Shown here: positions 55,183 through 64,000 of the stretch, one piece after another | Layout: each line of letters starts with the position of its first letter | Position numbering within the stretch: position 1 is the first letter of the stretch | From: Eisenbergiella tayi | Lineage (GTDB): Bacteria; Bacillota; Clostridia; Lachnospirales; Lachnospiraceae | Assembly: GCF_001881565.1 (NCBI RefSeq) | Contig: NZ_MPDJ01000008.1 | Location: forward strand, 132,442-196,441 | Reading direction: 5' to 3' | DNA: 64,000 nucleotides | Notes under the pieces: generated by a model | Told to the model about the DNA's origin: nothing | Database searches by the model: none | What the model saw: only the letters and a program-made list of their open reading frames with translations | Position numbers and translations under genes: made by a program

Positions 55183-55791
55183 TTATTCATTTTTGTTATC
55201 AATAAACATGTTCCGGATCCTCTCCTTAATCTCTTTCACATGTATCTCATCATCAATTTTATATTCTTCAGCCAACCGTTCTAATTTTTCAGCCCGGATA
55301 TTCATATCGTCTTCAGAGCAGTTTCGGCAGCAGCCGTCAAAGAGAAGATTACAGTTGAAATAGCAATGCTTTTCTTTTCCGTCACAGACACTTCTATTGC
55401 AATTTTCAGGGAAAGCCAGGAGAAAATCTTTGGCAAAGCCCCGTTCCCATGACAGCATGGTAGCCTGAATTTCAGACCATAATGACTGGGAGTCTTTCCC
55501 AATATCGTTTTGAAACTGCAGCAGATGCCCCATCTCATGCGCCGTTATGGCCCTCAGTACATGATGACCATAGCGGTTTAAAGCATTTTCCGGGACGATT
55601 ATATAATATACAGGATTGTATTCTGCAATAAATCCGTTTTTCCTCAATGCCAGATAGATTTTCCCCTTTAATTCCGGATAACCTTCGAAAGCCGGTTCCA
55701 CATAGCTTTCTGCATACTGGCGCAGGATTTCTTTCCGTTCCTTTTTACTCTTTTCACATAAATAACCCCATCCGTTTTTCTGCATTTCCAT
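55183..55791 (-). CDS. Putative zinc metallopeptidase, Cys-rich
   Basis: A 202-residue soluble protein with HEMGHLLQF (HExxH zinc motif, about residue 85). The C-terminal half has ten or so Cys in close pairs (CNRSVC, HCYFNC, CCRNC), suggesting a structural metal site. No signal peptide. I do not know the exact family. ATG 55791 after AAGGAAGGGG is preferred; the longer start at 55914 has no ribosome site. Confidence 0.65.
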   Translation of the reverse strand: MEMQKNGWGYLCEKSKKERKEILRQYAESYVEPAFEGYPELKGKIYLALRKNGFIAEYNPVYYIIVPENALNRYGHHVLRAITAHEMGHLLQFQNDIGKDSQSLWSEIQATMLSWERGFAKDFLLAFPENCNRSVCDGKEKHCYFNCNLLFDGCCRNCSEDDMNIRAEKLERLAEEYKIDDEIHVKEIKERIRNMFIDNKNE

Positions 55792-55929
55792 ATTTTGCAC
55801 CCCTTCCTTAACTCGTAGTATAGCATTAAAAAAATGTGTTATCAATCTCCGCGAACCTGTTTGGAGTGAACTTGTTGGGGCCGGGATAAAAAGCAAAACC
55901 GTCATTTCATGCAAGAGCAGCAGCGTCCC

Positions 55930-55990
55930 TTGACAGCCTTAATAAAATAATATATCATATGATATATAACATAAGATATATTATGGAGGG
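55930..55990 (+). promoter_or_regulatory. Promoter and palindromic operator of the TetR gene
   Basis: TTGACA (55930-55935), a 17-bp spacer, then TATCAT (55953-55958). The 18-bp perfect palindrome ATATATCATATGATATAT (55950-55967) covers the -10 box, an ideal place for self-repression by the TetR protein encoded just downstream. GGAGGG at 55985-55990 is the ribosome site. Confidence 0.75.
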
Positions 55991-55997
55991 CAGTATC

Positions 55998-56591
55998 TTG
56001 GCACCGAAACAAAAAATCACAAGAGAACAGCTTTTGGAAATTGCATTTGATATCACGAGAAAGGAAGGCTTCTCAGCCGTGACGGCTAGAAGTGTGGCAA
56101 AGGCGGCGGGATGCTCTATACAGCCGGTTTTCAGCCAGTTTGATACGATGGAGGCTCTGCGTTCAGCCACATTTGATTATGCCTGTGAACACTTTATGAA
56201 TGAGATTATGGAAAAAAAAGACCGGCCTGATTTCATAGCCTGCACCAGCAGATGGGTGCTGAATCTGGCAAGAAAGGAGCCGAATCTGTTTCACCTGTTA
56301 TATCTTTCGGACAGCTTTCAAGGGGATAATCTTTGGAATGTCATGATGGGGTATGAAAGCAACAGCAAAATGGCGGCTGTTTTCCGGGAAAGCTATGGGT
56401 TGGAAGAGGAGGAATGCAAGGATATTTTTTTGCGCGGCTACCTCCTTCTGCATGGAATCGCAACGATGATTGCTACCAACCATATGAATTTTACAGATGA
56501 TGAAGCGGCGGAAATGGTAAAGCGCACGGTGGAAGATATGGTGGCAGGGGCAGGCAGAAGAGCGGCTGCGGCCAGCGGAGGGGAGAGTTGA
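55998..56591 (+). CDS. TetR-family transcriptional regulator
   Basis: A 197-residue regulator with an N-terminal helix-turn-helix (REQLLEIAFDITRKEGFSAVTARSVAKAAGCSIQPVFSQF) and a ligand-binding C-terminal half. TTG 55998 after GGAGGG gives the usual short lead before the DNA-binding helices; the longer ATG start at 55986 or 55959 would lie in the ribosome site or operator. It overlaps the ligase gene's leader, so they form an operon, and it probably senses an acid or CoA ester related to it. Confidence 0.88.
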   Translation: MAPKQKITREQLLEIAFDITRKEGFSAVTARSVAKAAGCSIQPVFSQFDTMEALRSATFDYACEHFMNEIMEKKDRPDFIACTSRWVLNLARKEPNLFHLLYLSDSFQGDNLWNVMMGYESNSKMAAVFRESYGLEEEECKDIFLRGYLLLHGIATMIATNHMNFTDDEAAEMVKRTVEDMVAGAGRRAAAASGGES

Positions 56592-56593
56592 GT

Positions 56594-57940
56594 ATGAAAG
56601 AAATCGGGTTAGGGAAAGCATTGGCGATGACCTACAGGGCAGGCAGGATGACTCCCGGAGAACGGAAGGAGCTTGCACAGAAGCGCCTTAAGGAGCTGGC
56701 GGCATATGCCGGACAGAACAGTCCCTATTACGGCAGACTATATAAGGGCCTGCCGGAGGACTGGAAATTAACCGATTTACCCACCGTAAATAAGGTGGAC
56801 CTGATGGCTCATTTTGATATGTGGCTGACGGATCGGACAGTGACGGAAGAAGCGGTTAACAGCTTTATGGAGGACAGGGAAAACATTGGGAGGCTTATGG
56901 ATGGAAAATATCTTATCTTTACCACCTCAGGCTCAACAGGCAGCCCGCTGGTGGTCCTCTACGACAAAACCTGCATGAACATATCTTCCGCACTGTCTGT
57001 GCTGAGAGCTTATGCCAGAAAAGAGGATCTTTCTGCCTTCATAAAAAAAGGAAAACGGACAGCCAGCATTTTTGCCGAAGGATTTTATCTGGGCAGCGGG
57101 TCCGTGAAATATCAGCTGCGCCGTATGCCATGGAAAAAAGGGATGATGATGAATTTGGACGTCAGAACGCCGACCGCAGAAATTGTGGAGAAATTGAACC
57201 GCTTTTCACCGGTCATGCTGGGCGGATATCCCAGCGGCCTGGAGCTTCTGGCAGATGAGCAGGCTGCCGGCCGCCTTCATATATCGCCTGCCATTGTTAT
57301 GACAGGCGGAGAATTGCTGAGAGATGAGGTGAGGGAAAAACTGGCTGATGCATTCGGCGGATATGTACAAACCAATTATTCCTGTACGGAAGGCGGGACA
57401 ATGTGTCATGAGTGCGTAAACCGGCATCTGCATATCAATGACGAATGGATCATGATAGAGGCGGTTGACGAAGATAACCGTCCGGTGCCGGACGGAACGC
57501 AGTCCGCTAAAATCCTTCTCACGAATCTGGCCAATAAGGTTCAGCCTTTCATTCGTTACGAGGTGAGTGATCGGATTGTCATGCATCATGGGGAATGCGG
57601 CTGCGGCTGTGATGCGCCATGGCTGGAGATTGAAGGGAGAAATGATGATATCCTTATGTTTGAAGAGGGAATAAAGCTCCAGCCTTTGGCAGTTTATGCC
57701 GTACTCAGGGAAGTGCCGGGACTTAAACGTTTCCAGCTGGTTCAAAAGGAACGGAATGTGCTGGAGCTTAGAATGCTGGCACAAGATCCAAAGGAAGTTT
57801 TCGGAAAGGCGGAGGAGGTCCTGCAGAGCTACTTTAGGGATAATGGAGTGCATGCCGTTATATATGCGGGAAAGGTTTTGCCGCAGGTACATCCTGAGAG
57901 CGGGAAATTCAAGCATATTGTTGCGCTGGGGCGGGAGTGA
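56594..57940 (+). CDS. Phenylacetate-CoA ligase-like AMP-forming enzyme
   Basis: A 448-residue adenylate-forming enzyme with the AMP-binding loop TTSGSTGSPL, NYSCTEGG, and YEVSDRI and EGRNDDIL in the C-terminal part. A Cys-rich insert (CTEGGTMCHEC near 262-272 and CGCGC near 335) may bind metal. Relatives activate aryl acids or act as coenzyme F390 synthetase. Substrate unknown. ATG 56594 follows GGGGAGAG and is 2 bases after the TetR stop. Confidence 0.85.
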   Translation: MKEIGLGKALAMTYRAGRMTPGERKELAQKRLKELAAYAGQNSPYYGRLYKGLPEDWKLTDLPTVNKVDLMAHFDMWLTDRTVTEEAVNSFMEDRENIGRLMDGKYLIFTTSGSTGSPLVVLYDKTCMNISSALSVLRAYARKEDLSAFIKKGKRTASIFAEGFYLGSGSVKYQLRRMPWKKGMMMNLDVRTPTAEIVEKLNRFSPVMLGGYPSGLELLADEQAAGRLHISPAIVMTGGELLRDEVREKLADAFGGYVQTNYSCTEGGTMCHECVNRHLHINDEWIMIEAVDEDNRPVPDGTQSAKILLTNLANKVQPFIRYEVSDRIVMHHGECGCGCDAPWLEIEGRNDDILMFEEGIKLQPLAVYAVLREVPGLKRFQLVQKERNVLELRMLAQDPKEVFGKAEEVLQSYFRDNGVHAVIYAGKVLPQVHPESGKFKHIVALGRE

Positions 57941-58137
57941 AGAGCGTTTGACGGTATACGTGAAAACGTATGAGAAGGAAGATTCTCCTGATGAAGAATC
58001 GTAGAAAAAATGAATATTATTATCCTGGTGCTATTGATTTTACTCTTGCCATATGTTATATTACATATAGAACAAATATAACTATGCCTTCATACCCAAC
58101 CGGGCAGCAGAAGGCAGATGAATGGAAGGTGACAGCA

Positions 58138-59205
58138 ATGGCAGCAAAAAGAGATTATTACGAAATTCTTGGAATAGATAAAAATGCAGACGATAATACC
58201 ATAAAGAAAGCATACCGTAAGCTTGCAAAAAAATACCATCCCGATCAAAATGCCGGCAATGCCCAGGCAGAGAGGCAGTTTAAGGAGGTAACAGAAGCTT
58301 ATTCCGTATTGAGCGATCCGGAAAAGAAAAAATTATATGACCAGTTCGGCCATGCCGCCTTTGATGGTTCAGCACCGGATCCTGACTCCTTTACCCGGGG
58401 CGGAGCCGGAAACGGCGGGTTCCGTGAATTTCATTTTGAACAGGGAAATATGGACGATATTTTCGGAGATATTTTCAGCGGTATATTCCATGGAAAAGAA
58501 GATGCGGGAAGAGGTTTTTCTTTCCATGGCTTTGGAGGAGACGGCTTTATGGGGCACGGTGCTGACGGCCGTGGCTTTGCGGGAAGCAGCTTCGGAAGCC
58601 ATGGTTTCGGCGGAAATGGCTTTGCGGGTAGTGATGTCCGGATGAAAGGCCAGGATATCCAGGCGCAGGTGGAGGTCAGCTTCGATGAAGCGGTATTCGG
58701 GTGTGATAAAGTCATCAGCCTGCAGAATGCAGAGGGCCAGGTACAGTCCCTGCAGGTTCATATTCCGGCGGGCATCGAAGACGGCAAGAACGTAAGGCTT
58801 AAAGGAAAAGGCATGCCGGGATACGGCGGCGGGAAACCGGGAGATCTTCTTCTTAAAGTGAAGACAGGCAGCAAGCCGGGCTTCGAACGGAAAGGTATGG
58901 ATGTGTACAGCACTATCTCCATTCCCTTCACCACAGCCGTATTTGGCGGAGAGGTTCCGGTACAGACCCTGTCCGGAAAGATCATGTGCAAAATCCGGGA
59001 AGGAACACAGTCAGGAAGTAAAATACGGCTGAAGGGAAGAGGGATTGTATCCATGAAAAATCCCAGTGTACACGGGGACCATTATGTAACCGTTCAAATC
59101 CAGGTACCTAAAAACCTGAGCCGGGAAGCGAAAGAAAAATTGAAGGAATATGAAGAAGCGTGTGGGGCAGGACGACATGGCAGCAAAAAGGGAAGCGCCG
59201 CATGA
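58138..59205 (+). CDS. DnaJ-type co-chaperone without zinc finger (CbpA-like)
   Basis: A 355-residue type B J-protein: J domain at about 5-70 with the HPD motif (YHPDQN), a long Gly/Phe-rich region with His (about 80-165, repeated GF/HGFGG words), and the C-terminal substrate-binding domains ([35 protein letters not shown]). The CxxCxGxG zinc repeats of DnaJ are absent. It would stimulate an Hsp70. ATG 58138 follows GGAAGGTG; homologues begin at [11 protein letters not shown]. Confidence 0.92.
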   Translation: MAAKRDYYEILGIDKNADDNTIKKAYRKLAKKYHPDQNAGNAQAERQFKEVTEAYSVLSDPEKKKLYDQFGHAAFDGSAPDPDSFTRGGAGNGGFREFHFEQGNMDDIFGDIFSGIFHGKEDAGRGFSFHGFGGDGFMGHGADGRGFAGSSFGSHGFGGNGFAGSDVRMKGQDIQAQVEVSFDEAVFGCDKVISLQNAEGQVQSLQVHIPAGIEDGKNVRLKGKGMPGYGGGKPGDLLLKVKTGSKPGFERKGMDVYSTISIPFTTAVFGGEVPVQTLSGKIMCKIREGTQSGSKIRLKGRGIVSMKNPSVHGDHYVTVQIQVPKNLSREAKEKLKEYEEACGAGRHGSKKGSAA

Positions 59206-59226
59206 CAGAGTAATAAATGAAAAAAG

Positions 59227-59268
59227 AAAAACAGATTTGTTGGCCGTAAACCATCAAATCTGTTTTTT
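59227..59268. terminator. Bidirectional terminator
   Basis: ACAGATTTG (59231-59239) pairs with CAAATCTGT (59255-59263), flanked by T6 on one side and A5 on the other, between the convergent J-protein and AraC-type genes. Confidence 0.88.
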
Positions 59269-59295
59269 GTGTACAGGCAATCTGCCAGCAGAAAT

Positions 59296-61236
59296 TCATC
59301 GTTCTCTGGGAGTGCATCCAAAATAACGTTTATATGCTCTTCGGAAGGTTTGAGGAGAATTATACCCTACTATTCCGGAAATATCGGATACCGTATACAT
59401 ATCCATTTCAATTAATTCCTTTGCTTTATTCATACGAAGCTCCTCTACATATTTGGAAAAGTTCTGTTCAAAGGACTGTTTGAAAAGACGGGAAAGGTAA
59501 ACTTCAGATATACCGAAGCTGTCTGCCACGGATATCAGGGACAGCTGAGGATCCGCATAATTTTCTTCTATATGTTTCCGTATTCTCTGTTTAATATCAT
59601 AGGTTTCCTGCTCTCTGATTTTTCTGACCAGATTTTTTTCATCATACCACTGGATAATGCCTTTGAAGGACTCATATTCATTATCCAGCAGGGTACGTAT
59701 GTGTTTAAAGCCGGAAGGAATCCGGCCGATATCGGTTATCGCATCCCCATGGAAGGAGATGCTGATGCCGCTGTTATTTTCCATTTTTTCTTTGACATAA
59801 GCCAGGTTCTGTTCGCACTGCTGTTTGGCCTCCTGCTTTTCCTGACAGGATGACTCCAGTAAAAGAGCAATTCTCTCAAAATCCAAATCGTAAATCTGTG
59901 TTGTCCGGAAAGTCTCTTCCATTATTTTCTTCAGATAAATCTTCTGTGCCGCTATTTTTTCCAGATTATTTCCTGTATCCAAATCATTGAGTGAAACAAT
60001 GATAATCAGATAAAGAGGAGAATCGGCGGCGATTTGTATCTTCTGCAGATTTTCCCCTATCTCTTCCCGGGTATGGTAGCCTCCGGTTGCAAGAGTATGG
60101 AAAATGGAGGTCTTCAATGCCGGGATTTGTTTTTCCAGTTCATCCTGCATCTGTTCATTTTTCTGGATTAACCGTTCAATTTCTTCATCAAATTCATCGT
60201 AGGAAACGGCAGATTTTCCGGTTTTCAGTAAGTCATAAATTTTGGTAATGGGAGCGGAAAGCCTGGTGGTGAAATAATGTACAAGAAGGATGCCGATGCC
60301 CAGAGCAAAGACAAGCATGAACAGAAAATAGCCCCAGGTGTCCTGCACTGCACTCATGACCAGCTTTCTGGGAACGGCACATACATACAGCCAGTTATTT
60401 TTATCTTTATAATAGGTGAGAAACAAGTCATTTCCGCCAATTTTTTTGGTGATGAATCCACTGTTTTCTGAGGTCTCCTCTGACGGCAGGTAAATATTTT
60501 CAACGCCGGTACGGTTATCCTCGCAAAGAATATTGCCGTCTCCGTCCTGCAGATAAACAAACCCATCCTTTTGATATTCCAGTCTGTCAAAATACCGGAA
60601 CAGCTTGTCCTGTCCCAGAAGAATAAACACGCAGCCGCTGCTGTAAATACCTGAATTGGCAGGAATGTCGCTGCTGAAAAAAAACATTTGTTTGGTTATG
60701 CTTTTGTCTGTGGTTTCCAATGTATGCAGGCGGTTATTCCAGTTATGGATTCCCATGAGCATTTCATGATACCAATGGTCATAATCGATCCCGGTAATGG
60801 AAAAGGTATAATCATAGTACCGGTTCAGATTAATAACCACCTGTGTGCCGTCAAGCAGCATTTTGTTATTTTTAGAAAAAATCTGGATATTATCGATGGC
60901 ATCATTGGCAGTTATCAGGGAATTTATATCTTTCTGAAGAAGAATGACCTCATTGGTATTAGTTCCGTCTTCGTTCAGAGAATAAAAGTTGAGAAATTTG
61001 TTTACGGAAGAACTTTCGTCAAGATAATTAACAATACTTTCCACAGAAGCCATCATGCTCTCTCCCATAAGTGCGCTGTTTTCAAGTATGGAAATATTTT
61101 TATCATAGATTTCCTGCTTGAACAGCTTCTGGTTCCGGAAATAGGCACTGAACAGAAGGAAAAGAGGAATAATAAGAATCGGCAGAGCATTAAGCAGAAA
61201 GCGTATATATATTTCTCTGTTTTTTCCCTTGCGCAA
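59296..61236 (-). CDS. Membrane-bound AraC-family regulator with extracellular sensor
   Basis: A 646-residue one-piece sensor-regulator: membrane segment at about 13-32, an extracellular Cache-like domain to about 297, a second membrane segment at about 299-320, a coiled region, then two AraC helix-turn-helices at the C-terminus (LISVADSFGISEVYLSRLFKQSFEQ and VSDISGIVGYNSPQTFRRAYKRYFGCTPRE). It would bind DNA while membrane-anchored, passing an outside sugar signal directly. It is divergent from the DUF5703-type gene, its probable target. Confidence 0.88.
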   Translation of the reverse strand: MRKGKNREIYIRFLLNALPILIIPLFLLFSAYFRNQKLFKQEIYDKNISILENSALMGESMMASVESIVNYLDESSSVNKFLNFYSLNEDGTNTNEVILLQKDINSLITANDAIDNIQIFSKNNKMLLDGTQVVINLNRYYDYTFSITGIDYDHWYHEMLMGIHNWNNRLHTLETTDKSITKQMFFFSSDIPANSGIYSSGCVFILLGQDKLFRYFDRLEYQKDGFVYLQDGDGNILCEDNRTGVENIYLPSEETSENSGFITKKIGGNDLFLTYYKDKNNWLYVCAVPRKLVMSAVQDTWGYFLFMLVFALGIGILLVHYFTTRLSAPITKIYDLLKTGKSAVSYDEFDEEIERLIQKNEQMQDELEKQIPALKTSIFHTLATGGYHTREEIGENLQKIQIAADSPLYLIIIVSLNDLDTGNNLEKIAAQKIYLKKIMEETFRTTQIYDLDFERIALLLESSCQEKQEAKQQCEQNLAYVKEKMENNSGISISFHGDAITDIGRIPSGFKHIRTLLDNEYESFKGIIQWYDEKNLVRKIREQETYDIKQRIRKHIEENYADPQLSLISVADSFGISEVYLSRLFKQSFEQNFSKYVEELRMNKAKELIEMDMYTVSDISGIVGYNSPQTFRRAYKRYFGCTPRER

Positions 61237-61470
61237 TACTATTCCCCCCTTGCCAATATGGCTTCATGTGTTATCAGTATAATAGAAAGAAGATATTAAT
61301 TCAAGTATGACAGGTCAGAAAACACTGCGTTTTCTGTGTATAAAGCACAGAAATAAATAAAAAAGAAGCAAAACTTAAACAATATGTACAATAATGATCC
61401 TTGTGGACAAGCACTGAAATCATATGATAAGAGTATCAATATTGTTTGCAGTAGGCAGAAGGGAGCAATT

Positions 61471-63768
61471 ATGGGGATGAAGGAAAAAAGCAGAGTAAGC
61501 CAATATGATGTGGTATATCATTCTCCTGGTAAAAGTGACAGGAGCGCCATGCCTCTGGGAAATGGAGAGCTCGCTGTCAGTGTGTGGATGGATGAAAAAG
61601 GGGTTCTGCGTTTTTATCTTGCCAGGACGGATGCGGTAACGGAATTGGACAGAACGGTAAAGCTGGGAATGGTGGAAGTGAGGACAGCCCCGGGATTCCT
61701 GTCAGATGGTGATTTTATTCAGAGGCTGGAGCTGGAGCATGGGATCGTACATATGAAAAGCTGCGGTAAGGAATTATGGATTTGGGTGGACGATGCTTCG
61801 GATATAGTATATGTCAGCGGTAGGATGAAACAGGAGATGAAAGTAAAGGTACGATATTATACCTGGAGGACAGAAAAAAATCTGCCATGGAATTCGCCTG
61901 TCCGTTCCACAGGGCTTACAGAAGCGGCAGATATGGTGGATGAGCTGGAGGATCGAATCTGTTTCCACCATATAAATGGGGAAAATGGAATTGAGCATCT
62001 GGCAAGGCTTCAGTGTGTGGATGATCTGTCCTGTGTTCCGGATCTGCTGACAGGGCGCATTTTCGGAGGAATAATGTATCTGGAGGGAGGAAGAAGAGTC
62101 GGATACGAATTGGTAAAAGGGGAATGCACGGATTTTTGTCTGAAGGTAGCAACACATAGTGCCCAGCTTGAGGAAAGAGAATGGCTGGGCAGAGTTGACG
62201 GGATGCTTAAAGGAAGCAGAACGGCTGATGAATCCCGGGAAGCCACTGCTGTTTCCTGGGAAGCTTTTTGGAAAAAGAGTTATATTTTTGTGGAAGGAGA
62301 TAAGGAGAGGAAGCCTGTATACAATGAGAGGATCCTTGACTGTGTATCGGAACCCATGGAGTGTACCGGTACCGCTTCTCCGGTCACCAGAGGTTATCTT
62401 CTGACAAAGTATATGCTGGCCTGCTGTAAGGATGGCAATTTCCCTGTTTTTTACAATGGCATGCTTTTTAATCTGTGTCCGGGGAACAGGGAACATCTGG
62501 GAGTTATGGAATTTGTAAGCGGTTTTACCAGAATCCCCTGTGGAGAATACCCTACGCTTTCTATTAATCCGGATGAAAGATCCTGGTCGAATGAACACTT
62601 GTGGCAGAATCTCAGACTTCCCTACTACACCATGCTGGCAACGGGAGATTTTGACAGCCTCAAAAGGCTTTTCGTATATTTCCGGCGGTTTTGGGAGCTG
62701 AACAGAATACGCGCAGAACGTTTTTATCATGCGGGAGGGCAGCATAATACGGAAATGACACTTTCCTGCGGTCTGCAGTCTGAAGATATTTATGGGCTGG
62801 AACGGGAGGGAAAGCCTGATGGCTGGTCGGATAACCGGTGGGGAGGGGCGATTGATATTTCGCCGGGCCTTGAACTTACCCATTTAATGTTTGCTTATTA
62901 TCTTTATACTATGGATGAAGAATTCCTCCGGACACAGGCGCTTCCCTATGCGAGAGAGCTTCTTCGTTATATTGAAACCCGTTTTGAGGATAGGGAAAAA
63001 GGAAAAATAGTAATCGGCCCGCTTCAGTCGGTTGAAACTTATTTTGATACAGTGAATCCGACCCCGGTAATTGCCGGAATGCGGGCAGTCCTCAGGGACA
63101 TTCTGGAGCTGCCGGAACAGTTGGTTGATGACAGGGATTTTTTTGAAAGGATCTATGAAATGACTCCGGAAATACCCACCGGGGTATGGAATGGGGAAAA
63201 AGTAGTAAAGCCGGCGGAAGAATATGAGGATGTGAGAAGGAATGTAGAGGCGCCGGAGCTTTATGCCATTTATCCGTTTGGGCTTATGGGAAAATATGAG
63301 GATGGGAAAAAGGCATATCATACCTTTCTCCATGCTCTGGAAACAGGCGGGCAGATGAAGCCTCACATTCTGGGTGAAAATCCGGGGGCTCCCTGTTACA
63401 GCGGCTGGCAGTATATCGGAAATGCGGCTGCTTTACTGGGGCTTGGTGATACGGCAGGAACCATATTGGAAAATAACTGTGCGCTGCAAAATCCGGGCAG
63501 CCGCTTCCCTGCAATGTGGGGGCCGGTATATGATGCGGTACCGGATACGGATCACGGGGCAAATATCATGAATCTGCTACAGCTGATGGTTCTTCAGTGC
63601 CGGAAAGAAAAAATTTATGTACTGCCGGCGCTGCCGGATTCCTGGGATGTTTCCTTCCGGCTGTATGCCCCATATCAGACTATTGTAGAGGCTGTTTATG
63701 AAGAGGGCAGGCTTATCAGCCTTCGGACGATACCGGAAAGCCGTATGAGTGATGTGATAATGGGATAA
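61471..63768 (+). CDS. DUF5703-type putative glycoside hydrolase (GH95-like fold)
   Basis: A 765-residue protein without signal peptide. The N-terminus (VVYHSPGKSDRSAMPLGNGELAVSVWMDEKGVLRFYLARTDAV) matches the DUF5703 domain pattern. The central part (RGYLLTKYMLACC...LWQNLRLPYYTMLATGDFDSLKRLF...RFYHAGGQHNTEM) is like the (alpha/alpha)6 barrel of GH95-type fucosidases, followed by a beta domain. The catalytic residues cannot be set. ATG 61471 after AGAAGGGA is preferred to 61384. The divergent membrane AraC protein probably controls it. Confidence 0.75.
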   Translation: MGMKEKSRVSQYDVVYHSPGKSDRSAMPLGNGELAVSVWMDEKGVLRFYLARTDAVTELDRTVKLGMVEVRTAPGFLSDGDFIQRLELEHGIVHMKSCGKELWIWVDDASDIVYVSGRMKQEMKVKVRYYTWRTEKNLPWNSPVRSTGLTEAADMVDELEDRICFHHINGENGIEHLARLQCVDDLSCVPDLLTGRIFGGIMYLEGGRRVGYELVKGECTDFCLKVATHSAQLEEREWLGRVDGMLKGSRTADESREATAVSWEAFWKKSYIFVEGDKERKPVYNERILDCVSEPMECTGTASPVTRGYLLTKYMLACCKDGNFPVFYNGMLFNLCPGNREHLGVMEFVSGFTRIPCGEYPTLSINPDERSWSNEHLWQNLRLPYYTMLATGDFDSLKRLFVYFRRFWELNRIRAERFYHAGGQHNTEMTLSCGLQSEDIYGLEREGKPDGWSDNRWGGAIDISPGLELTHLMFAYYLYTMDEEFLRTQALPYARELLRYIETRFEDREKGKIVIGPLQSVETYFDTVNPTPVIAGMRAVLRDILELPEQLVDDRDFFERIYEMTPEIPTGVWNGEKVVKPAEEYEDVRRNVEAPELYAIYPFGLMGKYEDGKKAYHTFLHALETGGQMKPHILGENPGAPCYSGWQYIGNAAALLGLGDTAGTILENNCALQNPGSRFPAMWGPVYDAVPDTDHGANIMNLLQLMVLQCRKEKIYVLPALPDSWDVSFRLYAPYQTIVEAVYEEGRLISLRTIPESRMSDVIMG

Positions 63769-63772
63769 TAAG

Positions 63773-63814
63773 GGACCGCAGCGGTATATAAGTGTATATT
63801 CCGCTGCGGTTTGT
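63773..63814 (+). terminator. Terminator after the DUF5703-type gene
   Basis: ACCGCAGCGG (63775-63784) pairs with CCGCTGCGGT (63801-63810), with TATA/TATA in the loop, followed by TTGTTATT. Confidence 0.88.
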
Positions 63815-64000
63815 TATTATATGAGGTAAAAACGCAGTCGATAGTTAAGAAATGGATAAATCTGAATGACGAACAGATGAAAAAATAAATAAATAATATT
63901 AAATAATAAGATAAAAAGTATAAAAAATACAGAACAAAATTTAACATGAAGTATAAATAAAGGATTACGATATCTAAAAAGCTGTAAATAATGAACTGAA
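63815..64000. other. AT-rich end of window
   Basis: No gene, repeat or RNA seen in the last 185 bases; A-rich runs are compatible with a promoter region of a gene beyond the window. Confidence 0.5.

Overview
The window looks like a chromosomal segment of an anaerobic gut Firmicute, most likely a Lachnospiraceae-type Clostridium relative. The signs are strong GGAGG ribosome sites, low-to-medium GC, lipoprotein-dependent CUT1 sugar ABC transporters lacking their own ATPase, YesM/YesN two-component systems, a glycyl radical enzyme and a Tn916-family element. This is inferred from gene content only. No rRNA, tRNA or CRISPR array was seen.

Layout. (1) 1-240: GC-rich, strongly structured DNA resembling the 3' part of a HEARO/omega-type RNA. 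(2) 419-25942: a large glycan-use locus. A DeoR repressor is divergent to a long + strand operon: sugar-binding lipoprotein, two permeases, class II aldolase, GH38 alpha-mannosidase, ROK kinase, a second GH38, GH2 beta-mannosidase, a glycyl radical enzyme with its radical-SAM activase, GH36 alpha-galactosidase, sulfatase, a third GH38 and a MATE exporter, closed by a strong terminator. (3) 26169-34569: a second CUT1 transporter, a YesN/YesM two-component system and an unassigned TIM-barrel hydrolase. (4) 34617-38535: a PAS-GGDEF cyclase, a small hypothetical gene, a 390-bp long-inverted-repeat element, and a LytTR regulator with an AgrC-like kinase. (5) 38655-42947: a large Cna-type surface adhesin whose ribosome site lies inside a hairpin. 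(6) about 43000-49500: an AT-rich integrative mobilizable element with Tn916-type Int and Xis, an eight-unit degenerate repeat array, a MobT relaxase, an oriT, a large palindrome, and cargo made of a secreted DUF2599-like protein, small membrane proteins and two related micro-ORFs. (7) 49734-63768: an APH-like phosphotransferase, a UvrA-like ABC protein divergent to an AraC/GyrI-type regulator, an esterase, a Cys-rich HExxH protein, a TetR regulator with a phenylacetate-CoA-ligase-like enzyme, a DnaJ-type co-chaperone, a membrane-bound AraC regulator and a divergent DUF5703-type glycosidase.

How it works together (inference). The first locus would import mannose- and galactose-containing oligosaccharides, possibly sulfated, and trim them with alpha-mannosidases, beta-mannosidase, alpha-galactosidase and sulfatase. 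It would then phosphorylate a released hexose (ROK) and cleave a ketose phosphate (aldolase). The glycyl radical enzyme is the unexplained step: its C-G-E active-site motif resembles neither the Cys-Cys of pyruvate formate-lyase nor the usual C-V-E of diol and amine lyases. The mobilizable element seems to have inserted just 3' of the adhesin gene, because a + strand terminator with no gene before it lies beyond the element.
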